Source: Ditylenchus dipsaci (lineage: Eukaryota; Nematoda; Chromadorea; Rhabditida; Anguinidae). Taken from it: 64,000 nt of DNA. The stretch spans positions 1 to 64,000 of the forward strand of contig SADC01001315.1 of the NCBI GenBank assembly GCA_004194705.1, read 5' to 3'. The translations under genes were made by a program, and so were the position numbers. Below, piece after piece: positions 46,680-54,819 of this stretch; position 1 is the stretch's first letter, and each line of letters begins with the position of its first letter. The notes beneath the pieces were generated by a model. It ran no database searches, was not told the origin of the DNA, and saw only the letters and a program-made list of their open reading frames with translations.

Positions 46680-47886
46680 TAGGGTTGGATAATGAAGAAT
46701 TCTTCGGAGAATTCTCCGGAGAATTCTCCGAGAATTCTCTAGAATTCTCCGACCTATTTCTCCGTCAAAGAAAAATCGGAGAAATAAAAAATTTTAAACT
46801 GCAGCGAAAAGTTTTCGGGTGAGAATCTCGCTGCTGGAAAATCAATCTACTCATTTACTTACGACGTGTTTTGCGCTATTGCGGTCTTTCATTTTGCTTT
46901 CTCCATAAATTGTTGCGTCCTGTAATATTGTTAATCATCTTCTCAGATGTCGAAAAAGCGATGGACATATTTTGAGCTGCAGCAAGAAACAAATGGGCTA
47001 AATTGAACCTGAGCCACGCCCCTCCCCCCCCCCCCCCCACTCACTTGAACCTGAGCCCCCAGTCAAATCAGCTTGGGGACCAAGGCAATTTTTTTTTGAA
47101 AAATTTTTATACCATTATTTTTCATCATAACGAATAAAAAACCTTTTAAAATCATATTTATACAAAAAATAATGGTATAAAAATTTTTCAAAAAAAAATT
47201 GCCTTGGTCCCCCAAGCTGATTTGACTGGGGGGGGGGGGGGCTCAGGTTTCAAGTGAGTGGGGGGGGGCTCAGGTTCAAGTGCTCCAACAAATGAGAATG
47301 AAAATGCTGTCGTCGCGGGCTACAAGTCAGATGCAGTTAAAATGGAGAAGCCTTTGGAGGTTGTTTTTCGTCTAAGATGCTAAACTTAATGCTAAACCAG
47401 GTTAAATTTAGAACTGGCAACAAGTTAGCTCTGAAGCTTTATCATCTCTCAAAGAGACCTGCAGCTCGTCGAAGTCGATGCTTTTCGCCGAAGTCAAAGA
47501 TCGCGAATTTATCAGAAGGTGCAGAAATCTCGTCTCAAGGAAATTTAGGAACAATCAAGCACTGGTTCGAAAGCACTTCAAAAGACAATCAAGAGGAGCT
47601 AGACATTTGTTGACAAGGATTTGTTTTCCTTAATTTTTCTTCTTCAACCTTACTTTTTGTAGGCTTTTGCAACTGGAAATATCCCCGAACTTCCTCGAAC
47701 AGGAAATTGACTTCTTCACGGATGATATTTATTGAATTGTTATGTGTTGGCAAATAAAATGGTTTTGAAATGCTAAGCTCGATAAAAATTAATAATTCTC
47801 CTATTTTTGGAGATTTCTAGAGAATTCTCCGGAGAATTCTTCGAAGAATTCTCCGTTTTTTATTTCTCCGGAGAATCTACAACCTA
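46680..47886. mobile_element. hAT-like element with GGAGAATTCTCCGGAGAATTC arrays
   Basis: The ends TAGGGTTGG and CAACCTA are inverted and flanked by CCTCTTAG (46672-46679) and CCTCTTAC (47887-47894), a target duplication with 7 of 8 matches. The subterminal arrays at 46696-46765 and 47798-47875 are GAATTCTCCGGAGAATTCTC words. The interior has a coding-like remnant starting after CATCTTCTCAG with MSKKRWTYFELQQETNG. It is interrupted by the MITE at 47000-47285 and continues TNENENAVVAGYKSDAVKM and further to about 47613. I could not assign this remnant to a family. Confidence 0.8.
47000..47285. mobile_element. Palindromic MITE with TTGAACCTGAGCC ends
   Basis: TTGAACCTGAGCC on the left faces GGCTCAGGTTCAA on the right. 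Long C and G runs lie at mirrored positions and TTGGGGACCAAGGCAATTTT mirrors inside. It splits the coding-like remnant of the surrounding element, so it is the younger insertion. Confidence 0.75.
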
Positions 47887-48488
47887 CCTCTTACGAAAGA
47901 AATTCGTTACGAAAATTCGCTGTTACGAAAAATTTTCTTACGAATTTTCGCTGTTACGAAACTGTTTCTTACGAAAATGTTTCTTACGAAAGTTCGCTCT
48001 TACGAAATTGTCTTGTTACGAAAGTTCGTACAGCCTATTTAAGGTCACAGGTTCAAATCCACCTGGTAGCGAACACCTTTTTAAGTAAAATTAGACCTTT
48101 AAAGGACCATGAAACTTGATAAGCACAGCGATTCGGTAAATTCGAATTCGCGCGGGACCACCCTAATTTTGTTCAAAATGCTTTGGAATTAATTTTTATG
48201 TGTGCAATGAAAGTTTGAATTCCATTTATTAGTAAATTTTTAACATTGACTCATATAAGTAGTTATGGTGTAGTGTGAGCAGGCGTTGGGGCGTTTAGTA
48301 ACTTTTCGGTAAAATTACCGAAAAGTTACTAAACGCCTTATCATAACGCCAAGGATTTAAAATTCGAAATTCATTCTTAATTTTTATGCGGTGGGGTGTA
48401 TTTTCGTGATATGTTTTCTCTTGGTGTCTAGTAACTAGACTCTAGTTTTTTCTTGCACAATTTTTATATCTATTTTCCAGTTGCTTTC

Positions 48489-48686
48489 ATGAAAGAGATT
48501 AGTTGGTCGAATAATGATGTGGTCGAGCTGCTGCAGCAATTGAAGAACAAGAAAGTGAAGTATAAAAACGTGGCTGCTTACTTCATGGAACAGTACAACA
48601 AGAAGTGCACTCAAAAGACTATTCACAATGATTTGCCAAAGGAAGCTGCCGTGAATACGTACGTCAGCCAACTGGATTTTGTGTAA
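48489..48686 (+). pseudogene. Myb/SANT-like DNA-binding fragment of a transposon
   Basis: The frame MKEISWSNNDVVELLQQLKN continues VKYKNVAAYFMEQYNKK and stops after about 66 codons. The pattern W-N-DVVELL followed by KYKNVAAYF resembles the helix pattern of SANT/Myb-like domains in transposon proteins. The assignment is by pattern only. Confidence 0.35.
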
Positions 48687-48954
48687 AATATTCTACCATG
48701 GAAGACTTTTTAAATTTTGGTGATTTAGGCCACTGCAGACTAAGTTTGGTAACCAAATGATTGCGTTAAAAGAAAACACCAAATATGTATGGTATGTATA
48801 GGGTATGTATAGGTATGCTTTTGCTGTGTTTGCCGTGTTTGCTTGAATTTGGGATTTTTAAAGCTGGTTTAGAAAGCTAAGCTGTGTCCATTGCACTTCT
48901 CAAAAGCTATTCTTATGGACAAGGTATATCCCAAATATTTTCTTATTACACCCT

Positions 48955-49126
48955 GAAAGTTTCACAGACAATTGCGATGCAACAAATGGTTATGATTGTG
49001 GGCTTTTCCTCTGTCGCTTCGCTGAGATCGCGTCTAGACTGAGCCAAGGGAATTGTGTTCAGCAAGATATAAATCGATTCCGCCAGCAGATGGCTATAGT
49101 GGCGACTGGAGCGTTGCAGAAAAATT
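48955..49126 (+). pseudogene. Ulp1/SENP-type (C48) cysteine protease C-terminal fragment
   Basis: The frame reads TDNCDATNGYDCGLFLCRFA, then EIASRLSQGNCVQQDINRFR, QQMAIVATGALQKN and a stop. NGYDCGLFLC is the catalytic-cysteine motif of Ulp1-family SUMO/ubiquitin-like proteases, followed by the usual helical end. The conserved glutamine normally a few residues before this Cys is not visible, and the upstream His and Asp blocks could not be read in frame. It is therefore a broken fragment. Ulp1-like proteases are known passengers or partners in several eukaryotic DNA transposon groups, which fits its place between terminal inverted repeats. Confidence 0.7.
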
Positions 49127-49574
49127 GAGATCATGAGTGAGAGGAAACGAATTTTATCAAAGTTTTTTCAGAGATTTGTGGTTGAAAAAAAGTTTATTGG
49201 GTAGCCCTGAATCTTAGCTACAAAATGTGACCAAAAGAAAAAAAATTATGAACAAAAAAAGTATACAGCCTTTTTCTCGCGTTAAAAAAACATGGAATTT
49301 CCTCTCAGTCATTGGACACTAGGCTTACGAAAAAAAATTGTTACGAAAGTTTGCTTTCACGAAAATTCGCTCTTACGAAATTTTCCCGTTACGAAAGTTC
49401 CTACAGCCATCTGGCAATGTCGAGCAACGCTGGCTCAACTAGTAAACAGTTCTATATTTTTAAAAAATTTTACATGCCAACAAAAAACAATTCAAAAACA
49501 TTATTGACAAAATTAGGGTGGTCCCGCGCGAATTCAAAATTTCCAAATTGCTGTGCTTATCAAGTTTCATGGTC

Positions 49575-49795
49575 CTTTAAAGGCCATTGCCGTCTCCGAC
49601 AACGGTTTTCCCCGCCAATTCAAAAAAATTTCCTGATCATTGAACTTCTGTACGGATTTTTCAACCTGCATCCTAACAAAACTATGGCTGAAATAAAATT
49701 CTGGTCCTTGTTTTGTTAGAAACTAAACTGAAAAATCAGTACGAGAGTTCAATGATTAGGCGAAGATTTTCGAATTGGCGGGGGACAATTCAAAA
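49575..49795. repeat. Palindrome, family also at 58640-58865
   Basis: The left half CCATTGCCGTCTCCGACAAC to CCCCGCCAATTCAAAA mirrors the right half TTTTCGAATTGGCGGGGGAC. The copy at 58640-58865 has the same AATTGGCGGGGGACAA word and ends in GTAGACGGCAATGGTCGTTT. Confidence 0.65.
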
Positions 49796-50204
49796 CAGGT
49801 GGCCTGTTTTAAAATATTGTTTACTGTGGTTCGTTTTCGTAGTCATGATTTCGAAAAAAATTTACATATTGATTTCATACCTTGGCGCCTGATAGGCGCC
49901 ATTCCACCTAGTAATATGTATGATCTCCTATGAGTACGCGACAATTCACGCCCGGGACAATTCTAGCCCAAGGACAATTCACGCCCTAGATAATTCGCAT
50001 TAAGTAACTTTATTTATTTACTTTTCTATTTATCAAACCGTCTAAATCACCCAGAATCGGGGTAATAAGGGTAGCTAGTAGCTACACACCCTAAAGGGTT
50101 TAGTTATTTAGTTAACTCTGACTCGCACCCTCACTTTCACCCAACAGGAAAAACACTTTCAGTGAAGATTTCGCAGGAATTTTAATTTTTTAGTCTGAAC
50201 CAAC

Positions 50205-50570
50205 CAAATCAAGTGGTCGTCCACTTAGATCAAAATTTTTTTATTTTTTTGGGTTCCAAAACTTGTTTTCTGGACTAATTCGGGCATGCTGAAGATGGTT
50301 TGATAGTGGTTAAATGCCGTTTTGAAGGTATTTTTGAGTTTTGGTAAAATCGAGTTTTGGTAAAATCGAGTTTTGGTAAAATCAATTGTACTCGAATGCT
50401 CAAAAACATCAAACAAAACCTTATTTTACTATTATCAAAGCATCTTCAGCATGTCCGAATTAATACAGAAAACAGTTTTGGAACATGAAAAACGAAAAAC
50501 ATGGAGCAAAAATTTTTTACGTTTTTCATGTTAAAATAGTGCGCAGGTACGATCCCACGTAGTGGCACGC
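50205..50570. mobile_element. Foldback element, second member of the 942-1243 family
   Basis: The arms share GCATGCTGAAGATGGTTTGA and its inverse, with CAAGTGGTCGTCCACTT at the left end. The loop has a triple repeat of GAGTTTTGGTAAAATC. Confidence 0.65.
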
Positions 50571-50606
50571 TATTTTGTTTGGCTTGTTGGCCAGTTCTAG
50601 GGGGAT

Positions 50607-51457
50607 TACCGTATTCTCTCTAATAGAACCACATGTGGTTCTATTTTTCAACCCCCTTGGGGGGGTGGTTCAATTAGAGAGTGTGGTTCTAATAGAGAGT
50701 GTGGGTTCTATTTTTCAACCTTCTGAACATATTAAAGAATTGCAGCATACGCGCATGAATCCTTTTTTACAACAAAATTCGGACTTGTTCTGGTTTAGGG
50801 GGGACGCTCATTTATACTATACTTTTTATGTATTTTTGTTGATTATGGCAGTCATGGTTATATTGATAATCTATATGAATAGTTTAATAAGTAATTTCGT
50901 TGATTAAGGTGATTATTGTCACCCTGGTCACCATAATCGACTTGATCAACCTAAAAAAATAAATATTTAGTAAAAATGGGCGTCCCCCTCCCCCCAAACC
51001 AGAACAGCTCCCAAAACTCATCAACACTCTAGAAGATATCTTTATTATTAAACACATTTTCTTGCGCTTCTTCGAGATCGATCTCTTGTATCAGCTCAGC
51101 CAAGTTCTTCTCATCACGCGCGTGCTTCACCTTGCCTCGACCACTCGGAACCGGTCTAACTTTTTTGAAGCAGTGGATGGCGTGTCCTCACATCCATCGT
51201 TGGCATTGGGAACTCCGCACGATTCGAATGACTTAATTATGAGCTTCTTTCGAGAGATTCTCCCAGGCTTCCACAATCCATTGGAGTTTGACGGCCGTTG
51301 GCGCAGCTTGAGAGTGGTGAGGGGTGTGGTTCTATTAGAGAGTGTGGTTCTAATAGAGAGTGTGGTTCTATTTCACAACCCCCCTTGGGGGTGTGGTTCT
51401 ATTAGAGAGTGTGGTTCAAATAGAGAGTGTGGTTCTATTAGAGAGAATACGGTAGAC
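50607..51457. mobile_element. Tigger/pogo-type element with CCGTATTCTCTCTAATAGA ends
   Basis: The ends TACCGTATTCTCTCTAATAG and, inverted, the same are separated by 0.8 kb. TA at both edges is consistent with a Tc1/mariner-type TA target. Next to the ends, TAGAGAGTGTGGTTCTA-type words are repeated on both sides. On the minus strand a transposase C-terminus remains at 51091-51312. A hairpin at 50782-51010 is nested inside. Confidence 0.7.
51091..51312 (-). pseudogene. Tigger/pogo transposase C-terminal fragment
   Basis: On the minus strand the frame reads WKPGRISRKKLIIKSFESCG followed by VPNANDGCED and then a basic tail to a stop. The pattern I-KSF--CG--NA-DG-ED is the conserved end of CENP-B/Tigger-type transposases (a helix before the C-terminus, usually GI-NALDG-ED). 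The catalytic DDD region is missing. Confidence 0.65.
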
Positions 51458-51539
51458 TTTTTTAACGTTAGATTCGGAATCACCGACCCAAATTACCCCT
51501 AGAACTGGTCAAACAAGTCAAAATAAATAGTATGTCACC

Positions 51540-51690
51540 ACTTGGGATCGAACCTGCAACACCATTTCGGGCAAAAAACGCAACGCTTACGCACTGCACC
51601 ATGAAGCCTACATGTTCAGACCTAAATGGCTTCCCCCCTCGTTTAACACCACCGGAATTCGAACCTGTAACCTATTAGCGCATCAATTTA
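51540..51690 (-). other. Two tRNA-like sequences (possible SINE heads)
   Basis: Minus strand 51606-51540 starts GGCTTCATGGTGCAGTGCGT (A box) and has GCAGGTTCGATCCCAAGTG (B box). A second B box, GTTACAGGTTCGAATTCC, is at 51685-51650. Neither has an intact anticodon arm. Confidence 0.5.
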
Positions 51691-52187
51691 CCAGACATCA
51701 TTAACCAGGATATAAATTTAGCGCCGAGAATTATCTAGGGGCGTGAATTATCTAGGGCGTGAATGTCCTGGGGCGTGAATCGTCCCGGGCGTGAATTGTC
51801 CTGGGCGTAAATTGTCCGTGTACCATCTCCTATATAGTATTAGAGATGTTTTGTTTGTTTGTCTGTGGACAATTGATGTTTTTGGTTTTTTTTGTTATGT
51901 TTTTGTTTGGGTTTTTGGTCAATGGTCAATTGTTTTCGTGCCCCCCGTCAGATTTTTTTCCTTATCAGTGCCCGCCCCCGTCAGATTTTTTCAAAAACGG
52001 TGTAGGTAAAATGCCTTCGAAAATCAATAATGGTAAATAATTGAAGTGCTTAGGCTCGAGTACGTTCATAGTTGAGTCTCATCAATAGAGTATGAATGAG
52101 TCAAGGTGTGTCGGTTTAGACCGAGATTCATAATGTGATCTCATTTGACTGTATCGCTTTCTTCAAAATATTTCGTGTTTGTTTGTT

Positions 52188-52621
52188 ACAGTCAAACCTC
52201 TCTACTATGGCACCCCCAAAAGTTCGTTCCCGCCTTGGGTCCGACACTTTTTTTAGCCGAATTTTCAAAGTCTTTTATCCATTCTGTTTTGACAGTCTGG
52301 TCCCAAATATCGTAAAGATTCCGATTTTGCCGATCGTTTTTCAGAATTATAAAAAAAAACTCTTCTAAAAAAGCAAAAACTCAGTTTAAAAACAGGAAAA
52401 TTCAAAAATTTCTGTGTTTTAAACTGAGTTTTTGCTTTTTTAGAAGAATTTTCTTTATAATTCTGAAAAACGATCGGCGAAATCGGAATCCTTACGATAT
52501 TTGGGACCAGATTGTCAAAACAGAAATGGCAAAAGCCTTCAAAAATCGAGGTAAAAATAATGTCGGACCCAAGGCGGGAACGAACTTTTGGGGGTGCCAT
52601 AGTAGAGAGGTTTGACTGTAT
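52188..52621. mobile_element. Pogo/Tigger-type MITE
   Basis: TACAGTCAAACCTCTCTACT at the left and its exact inverse at the right. The arms run through GGCACCCCCAAAAGTTCGTT and the body (AACGATCGGC, AAAGCAAAAACTCAGTTTAA) is palindromic. Same family as 29279-29711. Confidence 0.85.
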
Positions 52622-52654
52622 TTCATATTTCGTTGACTCAAGTATGAGTCATGC

Positions 52655-53540
52655 TCCATGGAGAGTGGGTAGGGTTACCTGGAGAGTTAGTAGGTAGACC
52701 TGGAGACTGGGTGGGAGTAGCTGCAGAGTGGGTACCGGTACCTGGAGAGTTAGTAGGGGTGCTTGGAGAGTGGGTACGGGTACCTGGAGGGTGGGTAGGG
52801 GTAACTGGAGAGTTAGTAGGTGTACCTGGAGGCTGGGTAGGGTACCTGGAGACTGGGAAGGGTGCCTGGATAGTTAGTAGGGGTACCTGGAGAGTGGATA
52901 AGGGTAGCCGGAAAGTGGGTACCGGTACATGGAGAGTTAGTATTGAGACCTGGAGACTAAATGTGAGTAGCTGGAGAGTGGGTACCTGTACCTGGTGAGT
53001 TAGTAGAGTTGCCTGGAGAGTGGGTAGAGGTGCCTAGAGAGTGGGAAGGGGTGCCTGGAGGGTGAGTGAGGTACTTGGAGAGTGGGTAGAGGTGCCTGGA
53101 GAGTGAGTGAGAGTACATGCAGAGTATGTAAGTGTGCCTGGAGAGCGGCTAGGGTGCCTGGAGAGTGGGTGGGGTATTTGGAGAGTTGGTAGGGGTACCA
53201 TGGAAGTGAGTAGGGGTACCAGGAGAGTGTGTAGGAGTACCATAAGAGTGGGTAGCGATGTCTGGAGATTAGTAAGAGTTTCCGGAGTGTGAGTGGGGTA
53301 CCCTTACTTAATCTCCAGACATCGCTACTCATGCTTGATAACTGTTGAAGTTATCTTATTTGTGATTTTTGTAATATTATTTGTGCCTTGACAGAGGCGT
53401 GGGTATCCGCCGGTGTCAACAGCTCCTGAGTCAGAAAAATGGGCAAGCGTGCCAGGAGAGTGAGAAGTCATGCTTGGAGAGTGATGAGTAAGTGGGTGCG
53501 CCAGGAAAGTGGGTAAGTACGCTTGGCGAACCGATTTGTT
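52655..53540 (+). repeat. Minisatellite with 21-bp unit
   Basis: About 31 imperfect copies of a 21-bp unit CTGGAGAGTGGGTAGGGGTAC fill 52655-53310, with scattered looser units to about 53540. Because 21 is a multiple of three, the array is open in several frames as a seven-residue repeat of the GEWVGVP type. This is judged to be an artefact, not a gene. Confidence 0.9.
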
Positions 53541-53879
53541 AGTTACAAATGTAATTGAGTAATTTAGACTTATAAAATTATATAGTAGCTCTTGCTGATT
53601 ATATGAAAGAGTAGTGTGCTTTAAAAAAGCTTTAACTGTCTGAGTTAAATTTTCATTTTTTCGAGTTAAAGAGAGTTTTGAGATACGGTGCATCAAGCAG
53701 CGTGGTCGCGAGGGGGTGCCCGCCGCAGGCGGGCCCAACGCGTGCTAGTTATTAATATTCCTAATAAACAATATTAAGAAGGATGCATGTGGAGCAAAAA
53801 AAATATTTGCAGCAATGGCCATAACCCTTTAAGTCATAAAGGAAGTTGTGCCACTTAGGATGCTGAGAAAACCACCAGG

Positions 53880-54130
53880 CACCGGGCGGAGTACCCGATT
53901 GAAGCTACCCACGCAGTGCTACCCAGGGGGGTTAAATTACCCCTATGAGCCCCCCCCCTCCAAATGCGGCCTTGGTAGGTGGTACCCTTAATGTAAACAC
54001 AGCACCGAAAACAGAGTCGGGTCGCAGAGTGTTCACAATGGTGTCGGAGTCACAGTATGTGAACAGTTTCACGAGATCGTAGTCGGAGGCGCATACTCCG
54101 GAGTAGTCAGAGGCGGAGTTGAAGTATGTG
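53880..54130. repeat. Degenerate GTCGGAG/GGCGGAG repeats
   Basis: Words such as GTCGGAGTCACAGTATGTG, TAGTCGGAGGCG and GTCAGAGGCGGAG follow one another after a C run. A GCCCGCCGCAGGCGGGC hairpin lies at about 53717. No gene is seen between 53310 and 54170. Confidence 0.4.
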
Positions 54131-54172
54131 CACGTAGCTCAAAACTTTGAACATTGGGATTTGACCTGAAAT

Positions 54173-54511
54173 TTGACTAATTTTTGTTTTAGTTTGTCTC
54201 TTTTGCAGAAATCAGACAAATTAGACACTTCTGCTGAAAATAAACTTTTTCTAAATTATAACCCAGATCGGAGCCCTGTGTTAAAACTGATTATATTTTG
54301 GTCGAAACGTAGTAACTTGCGTGATTTTATGAAACCTGATTTTTGTGTATTTGCTGGGATTATACCCAACCCTAGAGGTGACACACACGTGTGTGCCCTG
54401 GGTTACACTCTCGAAGTCTATTTGTATCAAATTTCTTGTCTAGGAAACCATATTTTCAGCATTGTCTATAATTTCCTGACAAAAAACCACCATTCAAAAG
54501 TTGTCTCGTAG
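54173..54511 (+). other. Open frame of about 105 codons upstream of the BIRC6-like exons
   Basis: It opens after a good acceptor (CTCTTTTGCAG) with KSDKLDTSAENKLFLNYNP, then KPDFCVFAGIIPNPRGDTHV. It could be an earlier exon of the BIRC6-like gene or an unrelated fragment. I could not align it with BIRC6 N-termini. Confidence 0.25.
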
Positions 54512-54819
54512 CAGGACATATTGGCCAATTGTCCAGCACACATTTTCGTTGGTTATTTGACTCAATGGACTTTTTATCAACCAATTCAGCTGAAAATTTG
54601 TCAGCATCTGTCCAAATCGCAATTTTCTCTTCTTTAAAGAACTTTTAGCGCCTAAATTGCCGATTTTTTGATTGATTTGTAACAATCGTTGTTTGCCGTT
54701 TCCATCAACAATAATAACCAATTTTTTCAGCTCCTTCCTGTTGTATCCATATTTTTATTCTCGGATAGCTTTATAAATCATCTATTTTCCCACTCTTTAA
54801 ATATGGATTTCCATCCAGG

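Larger units (their letters stand above)
46010..48036. mobile_element. Element with TTTCGTAAGAGCGAA array ends
   Basis: The left end GGGCTGTACGAACTTTCGTA and the right end, inverted, AGGCTGTACGAACTTTCGTA match. Each is followed by an array of 15-25 bp units of the TTTCGTAAGAGCGAATTTTCG type (46016-46195 and, inverted, 47893-48030). The interior is occupied by the TAGGGTTGG element (46680-47886). No clear target duplication was found. A short relative lies at 49322-49413. Confidence 0.7.
48098..49585. mobile_element. 1.5-kb inverted-ended element carrying a Ulp1-like protease remnant
   Basis: The left end 48098-48185 and right end 49485-49585 are inverted copies sharing TTTAAAGGACCATGAAACTT and GCGCGGGACCACCCTAATTT. 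Inside on the plus strand are a short DNA-binding-like open frame (48489-48686) and a Ulp1/C48 protease C-terminus (48955-49126). The hairpin at 48282-48345 (GTTTAGTAACTTTTCGGTAA) and the repeat arm at 49130-49325 are later insertions or parts. The TTTAAAGGACCAT end recurs at 29855, 56940 and 58565. Confidence 0.7.
49932..51824. mobile_element. hAT-like element with GGGCGTGAATTGTCC array ends
   Basis: Flanking direct repeats ATCTCCTAT (49923-49931 and 51825-51833) bracket ends GAGTACGCGACAATTCACGC and, inverted, GGTACACGGACAATTTACGC. The terminal arrays (49938-49995 and, inverted, 51715-51815) repeat GGGCGTGAATTGTCC. Two other elements are nested inside: a foldback at 50205-50570 and a Tigger-type element at 50607-51457. 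No hAT transposase is seen. Confidence 0.8.

Noticed and set aside
52651..53332. Open frames of 110-115 codons in both strands
   Set aside because: They are produced by the 21-bp minisatellite, whose unit is a multiple of three.
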